Source of the DNA: a virus
Virus record (IMG/VR): IMGVR_UViG_3300009128_001063
Coordinates: 1-24,907 of that record
Strand: one strand, 5' to 3'
DNA: 24,907 nucleotides
Shown: positions 1 to 6,775 of the stretch, piece after piece
Layout of the letters: each line of letters opens with the position of its first letter
How positions within the stretch are numbered: position 1 is the stretch's first letter
The notes under the pieces: generated by a model
Told to the model about the DNA's origin: nothing
Database searches by the model: none
What the model saw: the letters and a program-made list of their open reading frames with translations, nothing else
Made by a program: the position numbers and the translations under genes

Positions 1-168
1 ATAGTGTTTGATTCTCAGACGAGCCGCACAAAGCCCAATGGCATTCCCAAGGCAGATTACTATGATATATATCAGCCAGAGCCACACGAAGAATACACCG
101 CAGAAGAAACGATACTCAAGTGTATGAAGACGGGGCACAAAGGTCCGTGGAATCGCATAAAGAGGTAA
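1..168 (+). CDS. C-terminal end of an unrecognised protein (5' truncated)
   Basis: An open frame enters from the left edge and stops at TAA 166-168, giving the last 55 residues of a protein. The visible part is polar, rich in Glu, Pro and Tyr, and ends with GPWNRIKR. I do not recognise a family and cannot place a domain. It ends 4 bases before the start of the HAD gene on the same strand, so the two are probably co-transcribed. It is called coding because the frame stays open to the window edge and its stop abuts a well-supported gene. Confidence 0.55.
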   Translation: MVFDSQTSRTKPNGIPKADYYDIYQPEPHEEYTAEETILKCMKTGHKGPWNRIKR

Positions 169-172
169 ATGA

Positions 173-742
173 ATGAAACTCCTACTTGAAAATTGGCGAC
201 AGTTCTTAAATGAGTCAAAGCTCCGTGTCTTTGATTTTGACGATACGATAGCAAAATCCGATTCGAACATCCACATCACAACCGACACTGGTGACAGGAT
301 CACAATGACACCAGCCGAATACGCAACGCACGATTTTAACCCAGACTATGATTATGACTTTTCAGAGTTTGATGAAGTGATTAACCCAAGAGAGATTAAA
401 CAAATTACCAACATTGTTCGCAATGCAATCAATGCCGGCACAGAGGGGCGCGAGATTGCTATCTTGACGGCGAGGGCGGCAGGCGCAGAAGGCGCGATTC
501 GAGATTATCTTGAGAGCATCGGGCTTGATACCTCGAAAATTACATTCGGGCTTTTAGGAGACTCAGACCCTGACGCTAAGGCAGCATGGGTAGTTGACCG
601 AATAGAGCAGGGAGTTACAGATGTATTGTTTTTCGATGATTCGGGGAAGAACGTGGAAGCTATCAACTCTTTATCCGCTCAATACCCAGAAATTAAGATC
701 AGAGCAAGAAGGGTAAAGTATGCCGAAGACGTGGCACAGTAA
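173..742 (+). CDS. HAD-superfamily phosphatase with capsid-targeting-like leader
   Basis: A 189-residue protein. Residues 1-14 read MKLLLENWRQFLNE, and the HAD nucleophile motif DFDDT follows at once (Asp21, Asp23). A Thr in ILTAR fits motif II, and the late VLFFDDSGKN fits motif IV. HAD enzymes transfer phosphoryl groups through the first Asp; the substrate cannot be read here, and a polynucleotide 3'-phosphatase is one possibility. The leader resembles the T4 capsid-targeting peptide MKTYQEFIAE in its aromatic-x-x-Phe-(Ile/Leu)-x-Glu pattern, which the T4 prohead protease cuts after Glu. I infer possible head packaging. The start at 173 is supported by AGAGG at 161-165. A small hairpin (735-739 with 745-749) has the stop codon in its loop. 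Confidence 0.85.
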   Translation: MKLLLENWRQFLNESKLRVFDFDDTIAKSDSNIHITTDTGDRITMTPAEYATHDFNPDYDYDFSEFDEVINPREIKQITNIVRNAINAGTEGREIAILTARAAGAEGAIRDYLESIGLDTSKITFGLLGDSDPDAKAAWVVDRIEQGVTDVLFFDDSGKNVEAINSLSAQYPEIKIRARRVKYAEDVAQ

Positions 743-866
743 GTCTGTGACAAAAAACTTAGCGAAATAAACAATACATTTTTTAGCTAATATTCAAGAA
801 ACCGGCGAAAACCGAGACCAGTTAACATTTGGAATAAATGACTTATAGCAAATGACTTGCTAACCA

Positions 867-874
867 CTATTTAT
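867..874 (+). promoter_or_regulatory. CTATTTAT octamer, candidate phage regulatory motif (copy 1)
   Basis: The octamer lies 35 bases before the start at 909, in the 743-908 gap. The same octamer recurs in the gaps before 1701, 2265 and 13655. Just upstream a weak sigma70-like pair can be read (TTAACA at 822, 16-base spacer, TATAGC at 844). The gap holds no open frame of note. Function is inferred from position only. Confidence 0.35.
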
Positions 875-908
875 CATTGTATGCCATGGCGCGGGAGGCT
901 GTTTTATT

Positions 909-1229
909 ATGCAAGATGATAATGGGTGGGATCAATACTCAAAACTAGTTTTAAAACAACTAGAGACTCTTTCTCTTACTATCGAGGATTTGAGATCAGA
1001 ACTTCAAGACATAAAAGAGAAATTGGCTGAACTGCGTGTGCGAGAAGAGAGAATTGAAGATATACGTACGTGGAAAAACAAAGTAGACGAAGTTGTTTCA
1101 CCCACTCAGCTGAGCATGTATATCAAAGAGATAGAAGAGCTTAAAATATTTAAAACCAAGGCAATTGCTGTATTTGCTACTGTTCAATTTATAATGGCTA
1201 TAGCAATTGCTTGGCCAAAACTATTCTAA
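909..1229 (+). CDS. Coiled-coil protein with C-terminal membrane anchor
   Basis: A 106-residue protein. Residues about 10-80 are a charged, heptad-like coiled coil (LKQLETLSLTIEDLRSEL and onward). Residues about 84-103 form one hydrophobic segment (AIAVFATVQFIMAIAIAW), ending KLF. This layout, soluble coil then a C-terminal anchor, matches small phage proteins often annotated as holin-like or lysis-associated, but there is no diagnostic motif. GGGAGG at 892-897, 11 bases before the ATG, is a usable if distant ribosome-binding site. The next gene starts two bases after the stop, so they are probably co-translated. It could equally be a structural or membrane-remodelling protein. Confidence 0.7.
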   Translation: MQDDNGWDQYSKLVLKQLETLSLTIEDLRSELQDIKEKLAELRVREERIEDIRTWKNKVDEVVSPTQLSMYIKEIEELKIFKTKAIAVFATVQFIMAIAIAWPKLF

Positions 1230-1230
1230 A

Positions 1231-1521
1231 ATGGCGTGGGATAATGTTGACGCCAAGAAGTTTAAAGTCTTAGTTAAACAAATCTCTGGCACTATAAAGG
1301 ACGCCGACGGTGCACTGACACCCTTTCACATAATTAAGGGAACTGGTGAGATTTGGTGTTTTCAACCATCTACGAAACAAGTTGTGAAGCTATTTCGAGG
1401 CAAAGATATCTATATTCTAGATTTTGGAACAGAAGAAGATGAACAATGTCTGGCCATGTCTTCAGATGGTATTGTTTTTGTGATCGATAAAGACGAGATA
1501 GAAGAAATAGGCTTTAATTAA
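1231..1521 (+). CDS. Unknown small beta-rich protein
   Basis: A 96-residue protein starting MAWDNVDAKKFKVLVKQISG. A longer frame from TTG at 1207 would overlap the previous gene; ATG 1231, immediately after that gene's stop, is the simpler start. Alternating hydrophobic and charged residues (VVKLFRGKDIYILDFG, DGIVFVIDKDEIEEIGF) suggest beta strands. I recognise no family. The TAA shares its last A with the ATG of the next small gene (TAATG), a typical coupling arrangement. No signal peptide or membrane segment is visible. Confidence 0.65.
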   Translation: MAWDNVDAKKFKVLVKQISGTIKDADGALTPFHIIKGTGEIWCFQPSTKQVVKLFRGKDIYILDFGTEEDEQCLAMSSDGIVFVIDKDEIEEIGFN

Positions 1522-1664
1522 TGTTGTTTACGTTTAATAACGCACCTTGGAAATATCTACTTGTGTGTTGTGGTTCTTGGGGATTATACGCCCTTTGTGG
1601 TTTTGAATTCACAGTTATCACCCTTTTATCCCTTAGTATAGTCAATGTGAATCCAAAAAGATGA
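1521..1664 (+). CDS. Membrane micro-protein, 47 residues
   Basis: A short frame beginning MLFTFNNAPWKYLLVCCGSW and ending NVNPKR. Most of it is hydrophobic: residues about 11-24 and 27-43 could be one long or two short membrane segments, with a Lys/Arg end. Its ATG overlaps the upstream stop (TAATG), so translation would be coupled. It fills a gap that otherwise holds no gene. With the coiled-coil/anchor protein at 909 it could form a membrane-acting pair, for example in lysis, but that is inference from position and hydrophobicity only. Confidence 0.5.
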   Translation: MLFTFNNAPWKYLLVCCGSWGLYALCGFEFTVITLLSLSIVNVNPKR

Positions 1665-1694
1665 ACTTTTTTATTTCCAATAGAAAATTGTGCG

Positions 1695-1702
1695 CTATTT
1701 AT
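1695..1702 (+). promoter_or_regulatory. CTATTTAT octamer (copy 2)
   Basis: Same octamer as at 867, here preceded by GCG and overlapping the first possible ATG (1701) of the next gene. If it acts in transcription, the real start of that gene should be further in, at ATG 1710 or ATG 1761. Confidence 0.3.
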
Positions 1703-1919
1703 GACACATATGAGACTTGATAAAAGAAAGACAAAAACTCTAATTCCAAATGAGCCGGCAATGCGTGGAAAGACGCTTTATATACTGTACAAGTATGATC
1801 TTGAGAGTGAGGAGTTAGCTTCCGATGGCCCATTTTTAAGCAAAGACGAAGCTTATGAAAAAATGAATTCTTTTCTGCAGCAAAAGGTTTGTTCATGGGT
1901 TGTCGTCTATAATGGATGA
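1701..1919 (+). CDS. Unknown small protein
   Basis: Up to 72 residues; start uncertain. ATG 1701 gives the longest form but overlaps the CTATTTAT motif and has no clear ribosome-binding site. ATG 1761 (MRGKTLYILYKYDLESEELA) would begin exactly at the part that looks like a folded domain: a beta strand, a DGPFLSKDEAYEKM helix, and a final CSWVVVYNG strand. Function not recognised. The stop overlaps the start of the next gene by 8 bases (ATGGATGA), consistent with coupling. Confidence 0.55.
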   Translation: MTHMRLDKRKTKTLIPNEPAMRGKTLYILYKYDLESEELASDGPFLSKDEAYEKMNSFLQQKVCSWVVVYNG

Positions 1920-2202
1920 GAAACCGGTTTTTGGAGAGTTATCTGCCGAAAATTTAGAAGTTGGCGATATTGTAGAATGGAAAAAATGGTGCTATAAGGT
2001 GCGTGAATGGCAGCCTCACTATGGAGTGATTACTAGCATCAAAAATGAGATAAAAGGTAATCGAATGGTGTCGATTTCAAATGTGATGCCCCTTTCTAAT
2101 AGTAATCAGGTTGAGGTGGAGTTCTTTACCCCTAGCTTAAAATTAGTGTCAAAAGTGCAGAGGTCTGATCAAATAAACCCAAAGTTTGTGGAAAAGGGGT
2201 GA
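1912..2202 (+). CDS. Small SH3/KOW-like beta-barrel protein
   Basis: A 96-residue protein starting MDEKPVFGELSAENLEVGDI. ATG 1912 is preferred over a TTG at 1900 because it gives the usual 8-base overlap with the upstream gene. The pattern LEVGDIVEWKKW followed by HYGVITSIKNE is typical of a small SH3/KOW-like barrel: hydrophobic strand, Gly-Asp turn, strand, then YGVI strand. I infer the fold, not the job; such proteins are common in T4-like aquatic phages without assigned function. Two comparable small proteins are at 10338 and 10580. Confidence 0.6.
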   Translation: MDEKPVFGELSAENLEVGDIVEWKKWCYKVREWQPHYGVITSIKNEIKGNRMVSISNVMPLSNSNQVEVEFFTPSLKLVSKVQRSDQINPKFVEKG

Positions 2203-2209
2203 GTTGTAA

Positions 2210-2217
2210 CTATTTAT
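2210..2217 (+). promoter_or_regulatory. CTATTTAT octamer (copy 3) plus nearby TATAAT
   Basis: Octamer in the 62-base gap before the gene at 2265, followed by A, so the other strand reads exactly TATAAATA, the T4 late-promoter core. A TATAAT hexamer lies at 2238-2243 on the + strand but has no good -35 partner at 16-18 bases. The gap therefore probably starts the 2265-6768 transcription unit, by a mechanism not settled here. Confidence 0.35.
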
Positions 2218-2264
2218 ACTAGTAGTTTACAATACTCTATAATCTTGACTTGGTTTGTTTCTAA

Positions 2265-3173
2265 ATGATCGATATTATCAACCCTATGATTAAAAGATTT
2301 CTTCCTTATGCACAAGAGAAGATGGGTTTTAATGAACCTCCAAAATTATTCCTCAAAGGTTCTGCGGAGAACGCAGAAGATCCTTTAGGAAAGACAGCTT
2401 TTTATGATCCCGCGGCAAAAGCAATCACAGTTTTCATAACAGGGCGCCATCCAAAAGATATCATGCGCTCTATTTCTCACGAATTAGTACATCATGCACA
2501 AAATTGTCGTGGGGAGTTCGACTGCCCCGGGGAAATGGGAGCAGGATACGCTCAAACCAATGATCATTTGCGAAATATGGAGCGAGAAGCCTACGAAAAA
2601 GGAAACATGTGCTTCCGAGATTGGGAAGATAGCATAAAGAGTACTATTTATTTTGAACATCTACAAAAAGGAGACAGTAGAATAATGTCTACAAAACAAT
2701 GGAAGAACGGAGAACTCAAGGGTCTCCTTTCAGAAGCCTGGGGTCTAAAAATGGATCTTAGCAAATTAAACGAAAATCAGGATTTTGCAGCTGCGCATCG
2801 CACGGCTGGAGTATCATTAGAGGAATCAGAAGAACTTGAAGAAGGTGATACTGGTGCTTCTAAAGGCGATAAGGGTAAGGATAAAGATGACCCAGAAGCC
2901 AAAGATTACACCGACGGCGGTGACCGCAAAGGTGATGAGTCCAAGACCCACCCGGGTGAAAAGGATTATACCACCAAGAAGGGCGACAAAACAAAGAAAG
3001 GCGAAAAGGCTTTCGAAGATCCCAGCAAAGGCGAGAAAATCACGACTAGTGATAGCGACAAGCGCGGATCTAAGAAAGGCGATGAGGCTTATAAAAACGA
3101 GGGCGTCGAAGCACGATTGCAAGAGATTGTAAAGCACGCTGTTAAACAACTTAAGGAGAAGAAAAATGGGTAA
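2265..3173 (+). CDS. HExxH metallopeptidase-like protein with charged repetitive tail
   Basis: A 302-residue protein. Residues 1-120 carry HELVHH at 72-77 in a SISHELVHHAQN context and a downstream EREAY (about 106-110) that could supply the third zinc ligand, as in gluzincin-type peptidases. Residues about 190-280 are low-complexity, rich in Lys, Asp, Gly and Glu with repeated KGD/DYT blocks. The last 19 residues are an amphipathic basic helix starting RLQEIVKHAV. Internal LLSE and KLNE sites near residues 145-170 fit the (Leu/Ile)-x-Glu prohead-protease pattern. Its place at the head of the operon containing packaged-looking proteins suggests a virion or prohead role; activity is inferred. 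No clear ribosome-binding site; ATG 2286 is an alternative start. Confidence 0.75.
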   Translation: MIDIINPMIKRFLPYAQEKMGFNEPPKLFLKGSAENAEDPLGKTAFYDPAAKAITVFITGRHPKDIMRSISHELVHHAQNCRGEFDCPGEMGAGYAQTNDHLRNMEREAYEKGNMCFRDWEDSIKSTIYFEHLQKGDSRIMSTKQWKNGELKGLLSEAWGLKMDLSKLNENQDFAAAHRTAGVSLEESEELEEGDTGASKGDKGKDKDDPEAKDYTDGGDRKGDESKTHPGEKDYTTKKGDKTKKGEKAFEDPSKGEKITTSDSDKRGSKKGDEAYKNEGVEARLQEIVKHAVKQLKEKKNG

Positions 3174-3363
3174 AAAATGGAAAAGATTGCTTATTGCAAG
3201 AAGAAATGCAGCTAAAGCAGTTGTGGAAACTGTACAAGAAGAACAACCTGTCGCCAAACCAGAAAAGGCGGTTGTACCGGCTGCTGATGAAGCGGTGGAG
3301 AAGAGACAATCTATCAAAAAAGCACCAAAAGTAAAAAAAGCCTTTAAACCCAAAAAGAAGTAA
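3166..3363 (+). CDS. Small Lys-rich basic protein
   Basis: A 65-residue protein starting MGKKWKRLLIARRNAAKAVV. The N-terminus is strongly basic, the middle is Ala/Val/Pro/Glu-rich, and the end is a Lys-rich tail (KKAPKVKKAFKPKKK). It overlaps the preceding gene by 8 bases and ends 7 bases before the next, so it is translated as part of the operon. No catalytic motif. The composition would suit binding DNA or an acidic partner, for instance the acidic protein at 5968 or packaged DNA; this is inference. Confidence 0.65.
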   Translation: MGKKWKRLLIARRNAAKAVVETVQEEQPVAKPEKAVVPAADEAVEKRQSIKKAPKVKKAFKPKKK

Positions 3364-3370
3364 ATAAACG

Positions 3371-3625
3371 ATGTCGCTAGATAAAAATTGGAGTGACTTT
3401 ATTTTAGGAGAAGGTGTAGATAGGAATATCTTTACTTATCTTCACGGGTTGCAGGAAATAATCACAGCAATTAAGCCTCGTTCTATAACAGAGGAACACC
3501 GCTTAACTTTAGCTAAACAACATATTAAAGAAGTTCGTCGTTCTGCTCGTAAGATGCAAAACGAAATGAAGTTGTTGGAAGAGAGGCTGAATATCTTAGA
3601 AGAAAGTTTAAACGAGGGAAAATAA
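3371..3625 (+). CDS. Coiled-coil protein with leader-like N-terminus
   Basis: An 84-residue protein. Residues 1-14 read MSLDKNWSDFILGE, close to the MKLLLENWRQFLNE leader of the HAD protein at 173: Asn-Trp, then Phe, then a Leu-x-Glu site. The remaining part is almost wholly helical and charged, with a heptad-like end (MQNEMKLLEERLNILEESLNEG). A small core or scaffold-type protein of the phage head would fit, but no family is recognised. The stop TAA at 3623-3625 directly abuts the ATG of the large gene at 3626. Confidence 0.65.
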   Translation: MSLDKNWSDFILGEGVDRNIFTYLHGLQEIITAIKPRSITEEHRLTLAKQHIKEVRRSARKMQNEMKLLEERLNILEESLNEGK

Positions 3626-5971
3626 ATGCCCACACTTTTAAAAGAAGGCAGTGCCAACACACACCTTACTCACCTCGAAGAGTTAGTTCTCACGCAAGGT
3701 CCAGCCGGCTATAAAATGGCCCGGGCATTTCTGTTAGAACTTCTTGAAACCCTAAAGGGGAATTCTAAATCGCATGTGCAAACATCTGTTAAATGGGATG
3801 GAGCGCCGGCGATGTTTGTTGGTATCAACCCCGAGAATGGTAAGTTTTTTGTAGGAACTAAATCAATCTTTAATAAGGTTCCTAAAATTAACTACACTGA
3901 AGAGGATATTGTCAGAAACCACGGGCATGCACCCGGGCTTGTTGATAAATTATCGAAAGCATTAAAATATCTCCCTTCCCTTGGGATCAAAAATATTCTG
4001 CAGGGTGATTTCATGTTCGATGATGAAATGCTCGATGTTGTTCAAATAGATGGAGAACCACACTACCGCTTTAAGCCAAACACGATAGTTTATGCGGTAC
4101 CGGTTGATTCAGACTTAGGTAGAGAGATTGGACAATCGAAATTTGGTATTGTATTTCACACTACATATGATAGCCTAGATAGCGGCGCTAGCTTTGGTGC
4201 GGATGTGAGCCAACTTAATAGAGTACCGGGGATTTGGTTCGATGATGCTTTCTTTACAGATGACACCGGTACAGTAACTCTTACTGCTGGTGAAGAGAAG
4301 AGAATTCTTTCTTTAGTTAAAGAGGCTGACGCGGTTAATGAAAGTATAGACTATAATAATTTGCCCTCTGCGCTACTGAATATCTATATTAACAGCGAAA
4401 TTAAAGGCGGACAGTTTTTGGAGGATCCAGAACGTTCTTTTGATGGCTTTAAGAACTGGTATTTCGAGCGTTCTGAAAAGAAAATCAGTAAGCTAAAAAG
4501 CGAGAAAGGCCGCGCCAAAGCCGAAACAAAAGCTCTGCAAGATATTCAGCTGCTCGATAGCAAAAAAGAAGATATTCTTAATCTCTTTCAGGTATCTCGT
4601 CTATTGTTTGAAGCCAAAAACATTTTTATTGAGAAATACAACAATGCTGTGTATAATACAAAGCACTTTGTAGATGATGGCTCTGGAGATCTGGTTGCGA
4701 CGAATCCAGAGGGATATGTAGCAGTAGATCATGCGGGTAATGGAGTGAAATTTGTAGATCGTCTGGAATTTAGCCGCGCTAACTTTATGGTAGATAAAAC
4801 TGCCAAATTTACTGGTGAATCCGTTGATCGCCGAAACTTTACTGTTCAAATCTCAAAAAATAAACAAATAACGAAAACTATAGCCGAGTGGTTGACAGAA
4901 ATTAAGGCCGCAGGGCACAAACACCAGAAACTCCCACAAATGGTTTATAAGGACGTCTTGGCAGGTACCCCTATCGTAGACATTGTTGTTCAAGAGAACG
5001 CCGAGAGAACCATCTACAACGCCGTTATGGACTATGCCAATAGTCTAAAGGAACAGTTCGAAGAAGGACCTCCAGAAGACGAATGGTATAGTGATGAATA
5101 TGAGACGCTAGGGGATCGCAAGTTTGCAGATACTCCGGGTCAGACCATCGCTCTTGTCCCAGGTGCATTTAAGCCACCACACAGAGGGCATGCCGATATG
5201 GTACGTCGTTACGCTACCGGCGACGGTGTACCAAAAGCAGACAGAACAATTATTTTGATTTCCAATCCCAAGGGCGCGCTACGCACGCTGCCGCATGATG
5301 GTTCAGAAGTTAGTGCAGAACATTCCCGACGAATTTGGGAAACAGTCTTCTCTGATGTTACAAACCTGCCGGGTGTTGAAATACAAGTTGCAGACTCAGA
5401 GATGAGATCACCAGTAAGCATCGCTTATGAATATATTAGTGAAACATCTCCGCTAGATATCAAGGCGGGAGACGATATTATTTTGGGGGCTAGCAGAAAA
5501 GATCGTGATTTCATGCGATGGAAAGGCGCCTCTGAATATAAAAAGAAGAAGAGAGGGGTTAATGTCTTAGCTGGTGAGGAATACGCTGTAGTGCCTTCTG
5601 AGCGCTCTGATAACAAACCTTTTAGCGCCGGCGATTCGAGACAGTTGGTCAGCAATTTAGTAACCAACCCAGAAGATGTGGAATCATTGCGGCAGCTAAC
5701 TGAGTATATTCCACAAGATAAGATCGATGAGTTATTCAATATCTTAGGACAACCATCTCCAGTTTCTACAATGGAACAAGATCCTGTGAATGAAACGTCA
5801 CTTGGGGGTGGCGGACCCGGTGGGGCGCCGGGGAATGTGACCGGTTACTCAGGCCCTTTGCAATCTGGGTCGGGTAAACCCAAGAAAAAACCCAGAAAGA
5901 AAAAGAATGAAAATTTAGTTATCGTGAACGAAGTTATGAAACTAATTATGGAAAGAGGCATACAAAGATGA
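3626..5971 (+). CDS. Ligase-like + HxGH nucleotidyltransferase fusion (DUF6267-type)
   Basis: A 781-residue protein with two recognisable halves. The N-terminal part resembles the DUF6267-type proteins I recall from T4-like cyanophages. It carries what look like covalent-nucleotidyltransferase (DNA/RNA ligase fold) motifs: KWDG at 56-59 (motif I), FVGTKS near 75-80 (motif Ia-like), LQGDFMF near 125-131 (motif III-like), PEGYVAV with Glu362 (motif IV), and VKFVDR with Lys375 (motif V). The C-terminal part has ALVPGAFKPPHRGH with HxGH at 519-522, the signature of cytidylyl/adenylyltransferases, followed by a Gly/Pro/Lys linker and a short terminal helix. Such enzymes transfer NMPs; the substrates are unknown. 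The ligase-fold reading is mine and rests on motif order and spacing. It is the centre of the 2265-6768 operon and overlaps the next gene by ATGA. Confidence 0.85.
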   Translation: MPTLLKEGSANTHLTHLEELVLTQGPAGYKMARAFLLELLETLKGNSKSHVQTSVKWDGAPAMFVGINPENGKFFVGTKSIFNKVPKINYTEEDIVRNHGHAPGLVDKLSKALKYLPSLGIKNILQGDFMFDDEMLDVVQIDGEPHYRFKPNTIVYAVPVDSDLGREIGQSKFGIVFHTTYDSLDSGASFGADVSQLNRVPGIWFDDAFFTDDTGTVTLTAGEEKRILSLVKEADAVNESIDYNNLPSALLNIYINSEIKGGQFLEDPERSFDGFKNWYFERSEKKISKLKSEKGRAKAETKALQDIQLLDSKKEDILNLFQVSRLLFEAKNIFIEKYNNAVYNTKHFVDDGSGDLVATNPEGYVAVDHAGNGVKFVDRLEFSRANFMVDKTAKFTGESVDRRNFTVQISKNKQITKTIAEWLTEIKAAGHKHQKLPQMVYKDVLAGTPIVDIVVQENAERTIYNAVMDYANSLKEQFEEGPPEDEWYSDEYETLGDRKFADTPGQTIALVPGAFKPPHRGHADMVRRYATGDGVPKADRTIILISNPKGALRTLPHDGSEVSAEHSRRIWETVFSDVTNLPGVEIQVADSEMRSPVSIAYEYISETSPLDIKAGDDIILGASRKDRDFMRWKGASEYKKKKRGVNVLAGEEYAVVPSERSDNKPFSAGDSRQLVSNLVTNPEDVESLRQLTEYIPQDKIDELFNILGQPSPVSTMEQDPVNETSLGGGGPGGAPGNVTGYSGPLQSGSGKPKKKPRKKKNENLVIVNEVMKLIMERGIQR

Positions 5972-6768
5972 TCCCCAAGCAAGAGCAAAGACTCAGAGAA
6001 AATATTAGACAGTTGATTGAAGTTGTTAAACAGAGAAGAGAATCTGCTGCAGCTAAGATCATAGAAGAAGAAGCTAGATTACGTGGCATAGTAAGAGATC
6101 TTTTAAATATAGAGCTTTCTAACCTGTCTGAAGGTGTTACACCCGATAACGATCCCACACCTAATAAATCTACCGGCATCAATGTGCTGGAGGATCTCCT
6201 CAAAAAGATTATTCCCGTTCTGCAGACTGACTTCAAGCTCCTGACAACTGATGGTTCCCAAAGACAATCGTTTAGAGCCCACATTATTAATGCGGTCATT
6301 GGCGCTCTTACGCCCGCAGAAGTAAATAACGAGGCTGGTGATGATATTGAAGCACTTGCCGAGATTGTTGATGTCGATCTCGGAGGACCCGCCGATGCAG
6401 ACAAGTTTATCGATATCCGCACAGACGCAGAGAAGTCTGCAGATGAAGAAGAGCCCGAAGAGTCTGATCCTAGAGATGAATTTGGAATGGACGGCGCAGA
6501 TGAGACCGGTCGAAACGTTGCTTTCAATGCGTTCAAAAAGATTCAAACCTCAATTATTGATTCTTATGAGCTGCTGTCTAACAATGAAGACCAAGAGTTA
6601 TTCTACGATTATCTTATAGCCAATCTAAAATTGTATTTTGATAAGTTCGAAGATGAGCTATCCCCAGAGGTTGAAGAACCCACAAACCAAGCTTACCAAG
6701 ACGCTGTAGATGTTGGCGAAGAAGATGCCATGGCTGCCGGCGAAGAGGAAATGGGACTTGAGTTTTAG
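5968..6768 (+). CDS. Acidic, helical scaffold-like protein
   Basis: A 266-residue protein whose ATG overlaps the upstream stop (ATGA). Residues 5-50 are a long charged helix containing two similar units, RLRENIRQLI (8-17) and RLRGIVRDLL (37-46). The second half is very acidic (long Asp/Glu runs near residues 150-175) and the C-terminus ends EEEMGLEF. No enzyme motif is visible. The composition and location resemble phage head-core or scaffold proteins, but no family can be named. The acidic tract could pair with the Lys-rich product of the gene at 3166. Confidence 0.65.
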   Translation: MIPKQEQRLRENIRQLIEVVKQRRESAAAKIIEEEARLRGIVRDLLNIELSNLSEGVTPDNDPTPNKSTGINVLEDLLKKIIPVLQTDFKLLTTDGSQRQSFRAHIINAVIGALTPAEVNNEAGDDIEALAEIVDVDLGGPADADKFIDIRTDAEKSADEEEPEESDPRDEFGMDGADETGRNVAFNAFKKIQTSIIDSYELLSNNEDQELFYDYLIANLKLYFDKFEDELSPEVEEPTNQAYQDAVDVGEEDAMAAGEEEMGLEF

Positions 6769-6775
6769 GTGATTT

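Noticed and set aside
169-189. ATG at 169 as a gene start
   Set aside because: It reads only six codons before TGA; ATG 173 gives the HAD protein with a good ribosome-binding spacing.
2838-3070. KGD/DYT repeats as DNA repeats or a CRISPR-like array
   Set aside because: Repeats are at protein level, irregular in length and inside an open frame; there are no uniform spacers.
2836-3132. 98-residue + strand frame rich in Lys/Arg
   Set aside because: Lies wholly inside the repetitive tail of the gene at 2265 in another frame.
2826-3353. 175-residue minus-strand open frame rich in Phe/Leu/Ala
   Set aside because: It mirrors the Lys/Asp/Gly repeats and Lys-rich gene on the + strand; hydrophobic content is a by-product of antisense reading.
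5946-6536. 196-residue minus-strand open frame
   Set aside because: Ser-rich low-complexity shadow of the coding gene at 5968, with no ribosome-binding site or family resemblance.
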